DNA from: Dokdonella_A sp040005635
Lineage (GTDB): Bacteria; Pseudomonadota; Gammaproteobacteria; Xanthomonadales; Rhodanobacteraceae
NCBI GenBank assembly: GCA_040005635.1
Contig: JBDTYM010000007.1
Coordinates: 7,889 to 71,888 of the forward strand
DNA: 64,000 nucleotides
Reading direction: 5' to 3'
Shown here: piece by piece, positions 7,438 to 16,622 of the stretch
Numbering within the stretch: position 1 is the stretch's first letter
Layout of the letters: each line of letters starts with the position of its first letter
Made by a program: the position numbers and the translations under genes
The notes under the pieces: model-generated
Told to the model about the DNA's origin: nothing
The model's database searches: none
What the model saw: the letters and a program-made list of their open reading frames with translations, nothing else

Positions 7438-7494
7438 GCCGCATTCGAGCGGCATGCGGCGGTTATAGCGGCGCTTCGTGCTTCGAAGCGCCGC
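7438..7494. promoter_or_regulatory. Two adjacent inverted repeats before the repressor start
   Basis: GCCGCAT at 7438-7444 pairs with ATGCGGC at 7454-7460. Ten bases later GCGGCGCTTCG at 7468-7478 pairs perfectly with CGAAGCGCCGC at 7484-7494 around a five-base loop. The second repeat ends 16 bases before the repressor ATG. They may be autoregulatory operators, or a 5' leader hairpin in the repressor mRNA. Confidence 0.6.
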
Positions 7495-7510
7495 ACAACA
7501 TTGGGTGCGT

Positions 7511-8074
7511 ATGAAAAACGATCGTCTCATCCAAATTCGTGGCGCCGAAAGCCAACCGGAGTTCGCAAAGCGACTCGGGGTGCACCGGAACACGGTGGCG
7601 CGCTACGAGAATGGAACCCGTGAGCCGGACGGCGGCTATCTGCGGCGGCTTGCGCACCTCGGATGGAGTCCGATGTGGGTGCTCACGGGGCTAGGCGACG
7701 AGAAACTGAGTCCGAACGCGCTACCTGGAGCCGCGACGGACACAGCATTGGTGGTAGCGAGAAACGATCCCGACGCCGAGGCACGGCGCGATGAAACGAT
7801 TAAGGCCCTTGGGAAGGGCTTCGATCAAAAGGCTATGGCGCAGGCACTGACGATGGTCGAGGAAGCGTTGGACGGACGGATGCTCGCGCCCGCCGCCCGC
7901 GCCGAACTGATCGGGCTGGTGTATGAGCTCGTGATCGCACCCGGCGAGCTGCCCACCGCGACGATCACGCAACTCGTTCGGGCAGCTGCAAGAGGGAATG
8001 CAGGCAATGCAAGACAGGAAGATAACCAGGATTCGCGAGATCCTGGCGGGCGTAGTGGGGCCAAAGGAGGGTAG
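7511..8074 (+). CDS. Phage repressor, XRE-type helix-turn-helix, 187 aa
   Basis: The N-terminus (MKNDRLIQIRGAESQPEFAK, RLGVHRNTVARYENGTREPD) is a Cro/C1-type HTH at residues about 13-50, followed by a C-terminal region (AQALTMVEEALDGRMLAPAA, ELIGLVYELVIAP) shared by repressors of BcepMu-like phages. It faces away from the early operon and should hold lysogeny by blocking the early promoter. I chose the ATG at 7511, because upstream in-frame codons fall inside the hairpin. No peptidase dyad is visible, so RecA-stimulated self-cleavage is not expected. Confidence 0.8.
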   Translation: MKNDRLIQIRGAESQPEFAKRLGVHRNTVARYENGTREPDGGYLRRLAHLGWSPMWVLTGLGDEKLSPNALPGAATDTALVVARNDPDAEARRDETIKALGKGFDQKAMAQALTMVEEALDGRMLAPAARAELIGLVYELVIAPGELPTATITQLVRAAARGNAGNARQEDNQDSRDPGGRSGAKGG

Positions 8075-8363
8075 GAGCCGCAGGCCGCGTGCCAACAAAA
8101 AAAAGAAGAGCCAGGATGGCCGGCACCGCATGACGCAATGGCGTCACGGGCGAATCGATGGGATAACCGAGCGCTGCGTGCGCTACGAACTGGGGATGAA
8201 GATGCGCGACTACATCGCGGCGAAGTACGGAGCTTCTGTGCTTGCCGAGCTTTCCGACCCTCAGCTGCAGCAGGTCTATCAAACGATCGCGCGGTGGTCG
8301 TACGCCGTTCAAATGGCTATTGAACGCCGCTTCGATTTTTCTAGGAGTTCGCAAATCCGGTGA
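8007..8363 (+). CDS. Hypothetical phage protein next to the repressor, 118 aa
   Basis: The start overlaps the repressor end by 68 bases. I prefer the ATG at 8007, ten bases after AGAGGG, to the one at 7998, which abuts that sequence; an ATG at 8130 (MTQWRHG) is also possible. The N-terminus is basic (RSRRPRANKKKKSQDGRH); the C-terminal part is helical (LAELSDPQLQQVYQTIARWS). No family is recognised. Its last codons contain the first phage-end repeat, so it is the outermost phage gene on this side. Confidence 0.5.
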   Translation: MQDRKITRIREILAGVVGPKEGRSRRPRANKKKKSQDGRHRMTQWRHGRIDGITERCVRYELGMKMRDYIAAKYGASVLAELSDPQLQQVYQTIARWSYAVQMAIERRFDFSRSSQIR

Positions 8364-8507
8364 CCGATGTCGGTCCAGCCCAGGGACTTCGCAAACCATA
8401 GGGGCGCGGCGCAAGGGCGGCGTCGGCGCCCCTCAAACCTACGTCTGGCGCGGTTTTCGTCCCTTTCTATCCCGTTTTATGTCGCTATGTCCCGATTCCT
8501 CAAACCT
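8348..8507. repeat. Four direct repeats near the prophage end, candidate MuA-binding sites
   Basis: On the minus strand the motif RGGTTTGMG, or a close variant, occurs at 8498-8507, 8431-8440, 8388-8398 and 8348-8358 (AGGTTTGAGG twice, then TGGTTTGCGAA and GGATTTGCGAA). Mu-like phages carry several transposase-binding sites at each end. Downstream, TGTCCCCGCACA at 8510-8521 provides the CA (TG on the other strand) expected at a Mu-type terminus. Confidence 0.6.
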
Positions 8508-8653
8508 GGTGTCCCCGCACACGCGCAGCGTTGGGACGAGTGAACGCATTCGAAATGCTGCGGAGTTTCTTCATCGGCATCACTTCGGCTTCCTTCAATC
8601 TCCGCCCCTCACTCAACCTTTTCGCCGGCAGAGCCGGGGAGAGGGGTTTACGA
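8364..8653. other. Prophage end and host junction, no gene
   Basis: Contains three of the four end repeats, the candidate terminus near 8519 and about 130 bases of host DNA before the mfd stop codon. The host part holds one copy of the GAGAGGG inverted repeat described separately. No ORF here looks coding. Confidence 0.6.
8605..8646. repeat. GAGAGGG-type interspersed inverted repeat, copy A
   Basis: CCCCTC at 8605 and GGAGAGGGG at 8638-8646 bracket a GC-rich inner segment (GCCGGCAGAGCCGG). It is related to copies within mfd (10845) and at 34492. It sits directly after the mfd stop codon and might also act as a transcription end hairpin. Confidence 0.5.
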
Positions 8654-11600
8654 TCACGCTGCTTTGCGCGCCCCCAGTTTCATCAGCAGATCGTTCGCCG
8701 CGCGCAGGCGTTCGCTCGCTCCGGCGAGCTCCATCTTGAAGCGCAGCCGGTCCTGGCCGTCGAGGGCATAGACGCGCGGCTGCGACTGGATCAGCCGGAT
8801 CACGGTCATTGGTTCGATGGCGGGCTTCGGCCGGAAGATCACGCGGCCGCCGTTCGGCCCGATTTCGAATTTGCGGATGCCGAGCGGGGTCGCCGCCAGT
8901 TTCAATGTGGTCGCCGCGAACAGATGCTTGATCTGTTCCGGCAGCAGCCCGAAGCGGTCGATCATTTCGACCTGCAACTCGCGCAGTTCGTCCTCGTCGC
9001 GCGCGCTCGCGATGCGCTTGTACAGCGTCAGGCGCGTGTTGACGTCGGGCAGATAGTCGTCCGGGATCAGCGCGGGCAGATTCAGCTCGATATCCGCCTC
9101 ATGCTCCTGCGTGAGGTCGAAGTCAGGCACCTTGCCGCTCTTCAGCGCGCGCACCGCGCGGTCGAGCATTTCGGTATAGAGCGAAAAGCCGATTTCCTCG
9201 ATTTGCCCGCTCTGCTCCTCGCCGAGCAGCTCGCCGGCACCGCGGATCTCGAGATCGTGCGTCGCCAGCGTGAAGCCGGCGCCAAGTTCCTCCAGCGAGG
9301 CGAGCGCTTCGAGGCGCTTCTCCGCATCCGCAGTGATCGAACGGCGATCCGGCACGATCAGGTAGGCGTATGCGCGGTGGTGCGAGCGACCGACGCGCCC
9401 GCGCAACTGATGCAACTGGGCGAGGCCGAAGCGGTCGGCGCGATTGATGATGATCGTGTTCGCGCTCGGCACGTCGATGCCGGATTCGATGATCGTCGTT
9501 GCGACCAGCACGTTGAAGCGCTGCCGGTAGAAGTCCAGCATGACCTGCTCGAGTTCGCGCTCCGGCATCTGGCCGTGGGCGACACGCAGGCGCGCCTCCG
9601 GCATCAGTTCGCCGAGTTCGCGCGCCATCTTCTCGATCGTCTCGACCTCGTTGTGCAGGAAGTAGACCTGGCCGCCGCGCGCGAGTTCGCGCTGCAATGC
9701 CTCGCGAATCAGCGCCGGATCGTGCCGGCCGATGAAGGTCTTCACGGCCAGACGATGCTGCGGCGGCGTCGCGATGATCGACAGATCGCGCAAGCCGGCC
9801 ATCGCCATGTTGAGGGTGCGTGGAATCGGCGTTGCGGTCAGCGTCAGCAGATCGACTTCGGCGCGCAGCTTCTTCAAAGCCTCCTTCTGGCGCACGCCGA
9901 AGCGCTGTTCCTCGTCGACGATGACCAAGCCGAGATCCTTGAACTTGACGTCGGACTGCAGCAATTTGTGCGTGCCGATCATCACGTCGACCTGGCCGGC
10001 GGCAAGCTTGGCCAAGGCTTCGGTGATTTCCTTCTTCGACTTGAAGCGCGACAGCACTTCGACGCGGATCGGCCAGTCGGCGTAGCGGTCGCGGAAATTC
10101 TGATAGTGCTGCTGCGCGAGCAGGGTGGTTGGCACCAGCACGGCCACCTGTTTGCCGGCGGTCGCGGCGACGAAGGCCGCGCGCAGCGCTACCTCGGTCT
10201 TGCCGAAGCCGACATCGCCGCAGACGACGCGATCCATCGGTCGTGGCGAGGCGAGGTCGCCGATCACCGCCTCGATCGCCTGTTCCTGATCCGGGGTTTC
10301 CTCGAACGGGAACGAGGCGGCGAACTGTTCGGCCATCTCGCGGTCGACCGGCATCGCAGTGCCCTGACGCGCCTCGCGTTGCGCATAAATCGCGAGCAAT
10401 TCGGCAGCGACGTCGCGGACCTTCTCGGAAGCTTTCTTCTTGGCGCGCTCCCAGGCATCGCCGCCGAGCGCGTGCAGCGGGGCGAGTTCCGGTGCGGTGC
10501 CGGAATAGCGTGAGACCAGGTGCAATTGCGCGACCGGCACGTAGAGCTTGTCGCCCTTGGCATATTCGATAGAAAGGAACTCGGCGTTCTCGCCGCCGAC
10601 GTCGAGTTTCAAGAGACCTTGATAGCGGCCGACGCCATGATCGACGTGCACGATCGGCGCGCCGATCGACAGCTCGCTGAGGTCGCGTACGATGGCTTCC
10701 GGATCGCGCGCGGCACGCTTGCGCCGCCGCGTCTGCTGCACGCGCTCGCCGAACAATTCGCGTTCGGTCAGCACGACGATCGCCGGATCGGTCAGCGCGA
10801 AGCCTTGTTCCAGCGATGCGACGGTAATGGCAAAGCGCGTGACTCCCTCTCCCTCGGACAGGCTCGGAGGAGAGCGCTTTGCTCGAGCAAATTCCTGCCA
10901 CGAAGCCACCGTACTCGGGCGCAAATGGGCGGCTGCGAGTTGCTCGATCAAGCCCTCGCGCCGCCCTGCCGAATCGGAGGCGATCAAGACACGGCCCGGA
11001 TACGACGCCAGAAAGCGTTTCAACTCCTCCGCAAACGTTTCGCCTTTGCGGTTGATCGGCAGGATCGGCGCCGGTTGGGTTCCGAGGTCGATGGCATGTT
11101 CATTCGCCGCCTTCGCGACGACGTCGATGCGCAGCGACGCATTCAGGCGTTCGCGCAGCAATTGCGGCGGCAGATAAATCTCCGCCAGAGGCAGGATCGG
11201 CCGCTCGATATCGTGCGAACGCTGCTCGTAGCGTTCGCTCGCCTGCGTCCAGAAATTCTCGGCGGCTTCGAGCACGCCATCGCCGAGCACGAACAGCGCA
11301 TCGCTCGCGAGGTAGTCGAACAGCGTCTCGGTCTGCTCGAAGAACAGCGGCAGGTAGAACTCGATGCCGGCCGGCGTGACGCCTTCCTTGATGTCCTGAT
11401 ACAAGGGGCAGCGGCGCGGGTCAATCGGGAAGCGCTCGCGCAAGGTATGCCGGAACGCCTTCGCCGACTCCTCGGTGAGCGGGAACTCGCGAGCCGGCAG
11501 CAGGCGCACCGAGTCGACTTTCTGCGCGGATCGCTGCGTTTCCGGATCGAACGTGCGGATCGAATCGATCTCGTCGTCGAACAGCTCGATTCGATACGGG

Positions 11601-12142
11601 GTGGCCGAGCCCATCGGGAAGATGTCGAGCAGGGCGCCGCGTACGGCGAAGTCGCCGGGCTCCTGCACTTGCGGCACGTTGCGATAACCAGAGGCTTCGA
11701 GTCGACGTTGTTCGCTGGCGAGGTCGAGCTTCTGCTTGAGTTCCAGCACGAGCGCGGAACCGCCGACATAGCTGCGCGGCGCGAGCCGCTGCATCAGCGT
11801 CGCGATCGGCACCACCAGCACGCCGCGCCGCAGCGAGGGCAGCCGGTACAGTGTCGCGATGCGTTGCGAGACGATGTCCGGATGCGGTGAAAAAAGGTCG
11901 TAAGGCAAGGTTTCCCAGTCGGGAAAATGCAGCACCTCGATGTCGCCGCCGGCGAAAACCGCCAGTTCGGCCTCCAGCGCATGCGCGGCATGCGTGTCCG
12001 GCGCGACGGCGACGACGAGGCCGGCATGCGCGCGCCCGGTCTCGGCCAGCGCAAGCGCAAGCGCTGCACCATGCGGTGCACTCCAGTAGCGGCGCTGTTT
12101 GATCGAGCTGGGTATTGCGGGTTTTATGAGGGCGGTCGACAT
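8654..12142 (-). CDS. mfd: Transcription-repair coupling factor
   Basis: A 1162-residue protein in the usual Mfd size range. Order: UvrB-homology region, RNA polymerase interaction domain (VHVDHGVGRYQGLLKLDVGG), RecG-like helicase with Walker A GDVGFGKT at about 642-649, DEEQ at about 743-746, TATPIPRTL, and QLRGRVGRS in the second lobe, then the C-terminal TRCF domain. It removes stalled RNA polymerase from lesions and recruits UvrA. I chose MSTALIKPAI as start; the open frame extends 34 codons further. A short extra segment (PPSLSEGEGV, about residues 422-433) comes from an inserted repeat. Transcribed divergently from the RND pump. Confidence 0.97.
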   Translation of the reverse strand: MSTALIKPAIPSSIKQRRYWSAPHGAALALALAETGRAHAGLVVAVAPDTHAAHALEAELAVFAGGDIEVLHFPDWETLPYDLFSPHPDIVSQRIATLYRLPSLRRGVLVVPIATLMQRLAPRSYVGGSALVLELKQKLDLASEQRRLEASGYRNVPQVQEPGDFAVRGALLDIFPMGSATPYRIELFDDEIDSIRTFDPETQRSAQKVDSVRLLPAREFPLTEESAKAFRHTLRERFPIDPRRCPLYQDIKEGVTPAGIEFYLPLFFEQTETLFDYLASDALFVLGDGVLEAAENFWTQASERYEQRSHDIERPILPLAEIYLPPQLLRERLNASLRIDVVAKAANEHAIDLGTQPAPILPINRKGETFAEELKRFLASYPGRVLIASDSAGRREGLIEQLAAAHLRPSTVASWQEFARAKRSPPSLSEGEGVTRFAITVASLEQGFALTDPAIVVLTERELFGERVQQTRRRKRAARDPEAIVRDLSELSIGAPIVHVDHGVGRYQGLLKLDVGGENAEFLSIEYAKGDKLYVPVAQLHLVSRYSGTAPELAPLHALGGDAWERAKKKASEKVRDVAAELLAIYAQREARQGTAMPVDREMAEQFAASFPFEETPDQEQAIEAVIGDLASPRPMDRVVCGDVGFGKTEVALRAAFVAATAGKQVAVLVPTTLLAQQHYQNFRDRYADWPIRVEVLSRFKSKKEITEALAKLAAGQVDVMIGTHKLLQSDVKFKDLGLVIVDEEQRFGVRQKEALKKLRAEVDLLTLTATPIPRTLNMAMAGLRDLSIIATPPQHRLAVKTFIGRHDPALIREALQRELARGGQVYFLHNEVETIEKMARELGELMPEARLRVAHGQMPERELEQVMLDFYRQRFNVLVATTIIESGIDVPSANTIIINRADRFGLAQLHQLRGRVGRSHHRAYAYLIVPDRRSITADAEKRLEALASLEELGAGFTLATHDLEIRGAGELLGEEQSGQIEEIGFSLYTEMLDRAVRALKSGKVPDFDLTQEHEADIELNLPALIPDDYLPDVNTRLTLYKRIASARDEDELRELQVEMIDRFGLLPEQIKHLFAATTLKLAATPLGIRKFEIGPNGGRVIFRPKPAIEPMTVIRLIQSQPRVYALDGQDRLRFKMELAGASERLRAANDLLMKLGARKAA
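10845..10876. repeat. GAGAGGG-type repeat inside mfd, copy B
   Basis: CCCTCTCC at 10845-10852 and GGAGGAGAG at 10866-10874 form the imperfect inverted repeat also seen at 34492-34524; the first twelve bases (GACTCCCTCTCC) are identical to the reverse complement of that copy. Here it is translated in frame as PSLSEGEG, giving Mfd a small insertion. Confidence 0.6.
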
Positions 12143-12363
12143 CGGTCCGGCGGGGGTCCTGCAACAACGACAGCGCCGCAGCATGGAAATGCGCAGCGCG
12201 AAAGCGCGCAGTTTAACTGGCGCACGCCGGTGCCGGTAGGCCATTGGTCATGCGCGGCTCTTTACCGGATGTTTACCGCCGATGCGCGAACGCGACAGCG
12301 GGCGATCGGTCAGAATTGACCGCTACGTGCATCCAGTACGTGCATGCAGGGAGTCGCGGACGA

Positions 12364-13485
12364 ATGAGAGGACCTGTTTCATCGCGCTTGCGCGTCGTGG
12401 TTGCCCTCGCTGCGTGCCTGCTCGCGGCGTGTTCGCGCGAGCATGCCGCACCGAAGGCCGCGCCCGCGCCCGTCACGGTGATCAAGGCGGTGACGCGCGA
12501 CATGCCGATCCTGGTCAGCGCGCCCGGCAGCGTCGAGGCGATCAATAGCGTCTCGGTGAAATCGCTGGTCGACGGCCAGCTGATGGAAGCGCTGGTGAAG
12601 GATGGCGCCGACGTCGTCAAGGACCAGCTGCTGTTTCGCATCGATCCGCGCCCGGCGCAGGCGGCGCTGCAACAGGCGATCTCGACCCAGGCCAAGGATC
12701 AGGCCACGCTGGAGCAGGCGCGTTCGCAGGTCACGCGCTACCGCGACATCGCCGCCAAGGGCTACCTTTCAGCGGACCAGATGGAACAATACCGCACGAA
12801 TCTCGGCGTCGCCGCTGCCGCGGTCAAGGTTGACGAAGCGAACATCGCCGCCGCGAAGGTGGCGCTCGGCTACACCGATATCCATTCGCCGCTCGCCGGC
12901 CGCATCGGCCGCCTGCTGATCCAGCCCGGCAATGTCGTGAAGGCGAACGACACCAACGCGCTCGTGACGATCAACCAGATCGAACCGATTTTCGTGAACT
13001 TCGCGCTGCCGAGCGCGCTGCTCGGTCGCATCCAGGTCGCGCAGAAACAGGCGCCGCTGGCCGTCGAGGCGACGGTGATCGGCATCGACAAGCCGATCGA
13101 GGGCAAGATCGCCTTCATTGACAACGCGGTCGACACCACGACCGGCACGATCAAGCTGCGCGGCGAGTTCGCCAATGCCGAGCACGTGCTCTGGCCGGGC
13201 CAGCTGGTCAGCGTCAGCCTGACCCTCGGCCATGATGCGAACGCCGTAGTGCTGCCGGATCACGCGGTGCAGAACGGGCCGAATGGCACCTATGTGTTCG
13301 TCGTCAAGGACGATCACACCGCCGAGCAGCGCAGCGTCGTGGTGGCGCGCCTCGTCGAAGGCCTGGCGGTCGTCGAGAAGGGACTTGCGGTCGGCGAAAC
13401 GGTGGTGCTCGACGGCCAGTCGCGCGTCGAGAACAACGCGACGGTGAAAGTGACCGAAGCAAAGGCGGCGGACGCGGCGCCGTGA
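12364..13485 (+). CDS. RND efflux periplasmic adaptor (membrane fusion protein), lipoprotein
   Basis: A 373-residue adaptor with lipobox LLAAC (acylated Cys at 23), then barrel-sandwich halves (SVEAINSVSVKSLVDGQLME and DIHSPLAGRIGRLLIQPGNV) either side of an alpha-helical hairpin (residues about 95-150). It links an inner-membrane RND pump to an outer-membrane channel. I chose the ATG at 12364, with GGGAG upstream, since earlier in-frame codons lack the lipoprotein signal. The stop overlaps the permease start as GTGA. No outer-membrane channel gene is adjacent, so a channel elsewhere, perhaps the one at 26016, may be shared. Confidence 0.92.
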   Translation: MRGPVSSRLRVVVALAACLLAACSREHAAPKAAPAPVTVIKAVTRDMPILVSAPGSVEAINSVSVKSLVDGQLMEALVKDGADVVKDQLLFRIDPRPAQAALQQAISTQAKDQATLEQARSQVTRYRDIAAKGYLSADQMEQYRTNLGVAAAAVKVDEANIAAAKVALGYTDIHSPLAGRIGRLLIQPGNVVKANDTNALVTINQIEPIFVNFALPSALLGRIQVAQKQAPLAVEATVIGIDKPIEGKIAFIDNAVDTTTGTIKLRGEFANAEHVLWPGQLVSVSLTLGHDANAVVLPDHAVQNGPNGTYVFVVKDDHTAEQRSVVVARLVEGLAVVEKGLAVGETVVLDGQSRVENNATVKVTEAKAADAAP

Positions 13486-16400
13486 ACGTTTCCGAGATCT
13501 TCGTGCGCCGGCCGGTAATGACCACCCTGGTCATGCTCGGCATTCTCGTGTTCGGCATCGTCGGCTATCGCTCGCTGCCGGTGGCTGCATTGCCGAATGT
13601 CGACTTTCCGACGATTTCGGTCAGCGCGACCTTGCCGGGCGCGTCCGCGCAGACGATGGCGTCGGCGGTCGCGACGCCACTGGAAAAGCAGTTCTCGACG
13701 ATTCCGGCAATCGATTCGATGACCTCGAGCAGTTCGCTCGGCAGCACCTCGATCACCCTGCAGTTCGCGCTGAATCGCAACATCGACGCCGCTGCGCAGG
13801 ACGTGCAGGCGGCGATATCGGCTGCGTTGCGTCAGCTGCCGACCCAGATGACGACGCCGCCGACGTTCCGCAAGGTGAATCCGGCCGATTCGCCAATCTT
13901 CTACATCGCGTTCACCTCGAAGACGCTGCGCTTGTCGACGCTCGACGAATACGCCGAGAACACGCTCGCGCAGCGCATCTCGATGGTCAGCGGCGTGGCC
14001 CAGGTCAATGTGTACGGATCGCAGAAATATGCCGTGCGCATCGACGTCAATCCGGATGCGCTGGCCACGCGCGGCATCGGCATCGACACCGTCGCCAACG
14101 CGGTCGCGAATGGCAACGTGAATCTGCCGACCGGCACGCTGTACGGCCCCAATCGCGTCTACAACGTGATGGTCAACGGCCAGATGTTCGACGCCGCCGC
14201 GTTTGGCGACATGATCGTCACCTATCAGAACGGCGCGCCAGTGCGCCTGAAGGATATCGGCAAGGTCTACGACGGCGTACAGAACGACAAGGGCGGCGCG
14301 ACGATCAACAACCAGCAGGGCGTGGTGCTGGCGATCCAGAAGCAGCCCGGCACCAACACGATCCAGGTCGTCCGGGACATCCAGGCGATCCTGCCGGCGT
14401 TTCAGCACTCGTTGCCGGCTGGCGCCGACCTGCACGTGATCTATGACCGCTCGCAAAGCATCCGCGAATCGGTTTCCGACGTGAAGTTCAGCCTGCTGCT
14501 CGCGCTCGGTCTGGTGATCCTGGTCATCTTCATCTTCCTGCGCAACGTCTCGGCGACGGTGATTCCTTCGCTGGCCTTGCCGATGTCGATCGTCGGCACG
14601 TTCGCGGCGATGTATGCGCTCGGTTTCAGCATCGACAACCTGTCGCTGATGGCGCTGACGCTGGCAGTCGGCTTCGTCGTCGACGATGCGATCGTGATGC
14701 TGGAGAACATCGCGCGCCACATGGAAATGGGCAAGGACCGCATGACCGCGACGCTCGATGGCGCGCGCGAGATCGGCTTCACGATCGTTTCGATGACGCT
14801 GTCGCTGGCGGCCGTGTTCATCCCGGTCATGTTCATGGGCGGCATCATCGGGCGCCTGCTGTACGAGTTTGCGGTGACCATCGTGGTGGCGGTGCTGGTG
14901 TCGGGGTTCGTCAGCTTGAGCCTGACGCCGATGCTGTGCAGCCGCATGCTGAAACCGCTGCACGGCGGCACGCATGGGCGCTTGTACATGGCCAGCGAGC
15001 GCGCGTTCGATGCGACGCAGAACTTCTATCGACGCACGCTGGAAGGCTGCGTGCAGCATCGCTTCATCACGCTGATGGTGTTCTTCGCGCTGGTGGTGGC
15101 GACCGGATTCCTGGTCGTGAAAGTGCCAAAGGGCTTCCTGCCGAACGACGACACTGGACAGCTGTTCGTGTTCACCCAGGCGGCACAGGACATCGGCTTC
15201 GACGCGATGATGGAGAAACAGCGCCAGGCCGCCGACATCATCATCAAGGATCCGAACGTCGACAACGTGATGGCCTTCGTCGGCGCCGGCGGCAGCAGTG
15301 CGACCCTCAATCTCGGTCGCATGATCGTCAACCTGAAGCCGCCGCACAAGCGCAAGAGCGCCGACACGGTGGTGCAGGAATTGCGCCCTAAACTGCAGGG
15401 CATCGCCGGTCTGCAGGCGTTCCCGCAGAACCTGCCGTTGATCCGCATCGGCGGCAAGCTGACCAACAGCACCTATCAGTTCGTGCTGCAGGACACCGAC
15501 ACCAAGCGCCTGTTTGAATGGACGCCAAAGCTCGTCGCCGCGCTCGGCAAGCTGCCGGGTTTCCTCGACGTGACCAGCGACATGCTGATCGCCAATCCGC
15601 AGCTCGATGTCACCCTCGACCGCGACGCGGCGGCGGCCTACGGCGTCACCCCGGACGCGATCGAAAACGCGCTGTACTACGCGTTCGGACCCGCACAGGT
15701 GTCGACGATCTACACCGACTCCGACCAGTTCTGGGTGCTCTTGCAGGTCGACCCGAAGCGGCAGGCGGATACGTCGATCCTGTCCTCGATCTACGTGACG
15801 CCGACGCAGCCGTCGAGAAGCAGCAGCGGCGATGCGACGGCAGCCGCTTCCCCCGCGCTGGTGCCGCTGTCGGCGGTGACGCGCACCGGCAACTCGGTCG
15901 GCCCGGCCACGATCAACCACCTGGGCCAGGTGCCGGCGGTCACCGTTTCGTTCAATCTGGCGCCGGGCATGTCGCTCAGCGACGCGGTTACCGGCGTCGA
16001 CCGTGCGGTGGCCGAGCTGAAGCTGCCGGACACGATCACGGCGTCGTTCCAGGGCACCGCGCAGCAATTCCAGGATTCGGTCGCCGGCATGGGCGTACTG
16101 CTCGCGCTGGCGGTGTTCGTGATCTACCTCGTGCTCGGCATCCTTTACGAGAGCTTCATCCATCCGCTGACGATCCTGTCCGGCCTGCCGACCGCGATCT
16201 TCGGTGCGCTGCTGACCCTGATGATCTTCGGCAAGGATCTCGACCTGTACGGTGCGGTCGGCCTGATCATGCTGATCGGCATCGTCAAGAAGAACGCGAT
16301 CATGATGATCGATTTCGCGCTCGAGAAGCAGCGCGAAGGCGAGGAAGCGGCGATCGCGATCGTCGATGCCAGCGTGATCCGCTTCCGTCCGATCATGATG

Positions 16401-16616
16401 ACGACGTTCGCCGCGCTGATGGGCACGTTGCCGATTGCGCTCGGCTTCGGCGCTGGCGCCGAGGCACGCCGCCCACTCGGGCTCGCGGTCGTCGGCGGAC
16501 TGGTCACCTCGCAGCTGCTGACGCTCTACATCACGCCGGTGATCTACATCTACTTCGAGCATTTGCAGGAACGGCTGCAGCGTCGCAAGGCACGCTCCGC
16601 CGCCGCCGGCGCCTGA
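13482..16616 (+). CDS. RND multidrug efflux permease, HAE-1/MdtBC type
   Basis: A 1044-residue inner-membrane pump beginning with NVSEIFVRRPVMTTLVML, the typical RND N-terminus. TM4 carries the proton-relay pair D401-D402 (GFVVDDAIVMLEN), matching AcrB D407/D408. Two large periplasmic loops and twelve membrane helices can be read, including GLIMLIGIVKKNAIMMIDFA near the C-terminus. It exports hydrophobic compounds with the adaptor encoded just upstream; the GTG start overlaps that gene's stop, so the two are translationally coupled. Substrates cannot be told from sequence. It ends six bases before the convergent methyltransferase gene. Confidence 0.95.
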   Translation: MNVSEIFVRRPVMTTLVMLGILVFGIVGYRSLPVAALPNVDFPTISVSATLPGASAQTMASAVATPLEKQFSTIPAIDSMTSSSSLGSTSITLQFALNRNIDAAAQDVQAAISAALRQLPTQMTTPPTFRKVNPADSPIFYIAFTSKTLRLSTLDEYAENTLAQRISMVSGVAQVNVYGSQKYAVRIDVNPDALATRGIGIDTVANAVANGNVNLPTGTLYGPNRVYNVMVNGQMFDAAAFGDMIVTYQNGAPVRLKDIGKVYDGVQNDKGGATINNQQGVVLAIQKQPGTNTIQVVRDIQAILPAFQHSLPAGADLHVIYDRSQSIRESVSDVKFSLLLALGLVILVIFIFLRNVSATVIPSLALPMSIVGTFAAMYALGFSIDNLSLMALTLAVGFVVDDAIVMLENIARHMEMGKDRMTATLDGAREIGFTIVSMTLSLAAVFIPVMFMGGIIGRLLYEFAVTIVVAVLVSGFVSLSLTPMLCSRMLKPLHGGTHGRLYMASERAFDATQNFYRRTLEGCVQHRFITLMVFFALVVATGFLVVKVPKGFLPNDDTGQLFVFTQAAQDIGFDAMMEKQRQAADIIIKDPNVDNVMAFVGAGGSSATLNLGRMIVNLKPPHKRKSADTVVQELRPKLQGIAGLQAFPQNLPLIRIGGKLTNSTYQFVLQDTDTKRLFEWTPKLVAALGKLPGFLDVTSDMLIANPQLDVTLDRDAAAAYGVTPDAIENALYYAFGPAQVSTIYTDSDQFWVLLQVDPKRQADTSILSSIYVTPTQPSRSSSGDATAAASPALVPLSAVTRTGNSVGPATINHLGQVPAVTVSFNLAPGMSLSDAVTGVDRAVAELKLPDTITASFQGTAQQFQDSVAGMGVLLALAVFVIYLVLGILYESFIHPLTILSGLPTAIFGALLTLMIFGKDLDLYGAVGLIMLIGIVKKNAIMMIDFALEKQREGEEAAIAIVDASVIRFRPIMMTTFAALMGTLPIALGFGAGAEARRPLGLAVVGGLVTSQLLTLYITPVIYIYFEHLQERLQRRKARSAAAGA

Positions 16617-16622
16617 GTTTCT

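Larger units (their letters stand above)
1..8521. mobile_element. Mu-like (BcepMu-type) transposable prophage, early region, left part outside the window
   Basis: The block combines a MuA-type DDE transposase, a MuB-type ATPase, a Ner-like regulator of the BcepMu gp16 family, a DUF3164 protein and a divergent HTH repressor, which is the early gene set of BcepMu-like transposable phages. All genes from 7272 downward lie on the minus strand and most overlap by four bases. Right boundary: direct repeats up to 8507 are followed by a candidate CA terminus at 8518-8521, and mfd begins at 8654. The exact terminus is inferred, because the other end, the five-base target duplication and the late genes are outside the window. 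Confidence 0.9.

Noticed and set aside
8531..10513. Long plus-strand open frame opposite mfd
   Set aside because: Lies wholly antisense to a certain gene, as often seen in GC-rich DNA; no start signal or recognised domain.
10520..11890. 456-codon plus-strand frame inside mfd
   Set aside because: Mirror of the mfd coding frame with no independent features.
13314..16562. 1082-codon minus-strand open frame opposite the RND permease
   Set aside because: His/Arg/Asp-rich composition of a reverse-frame shadow; the plus-strand gene has full pump motifs.
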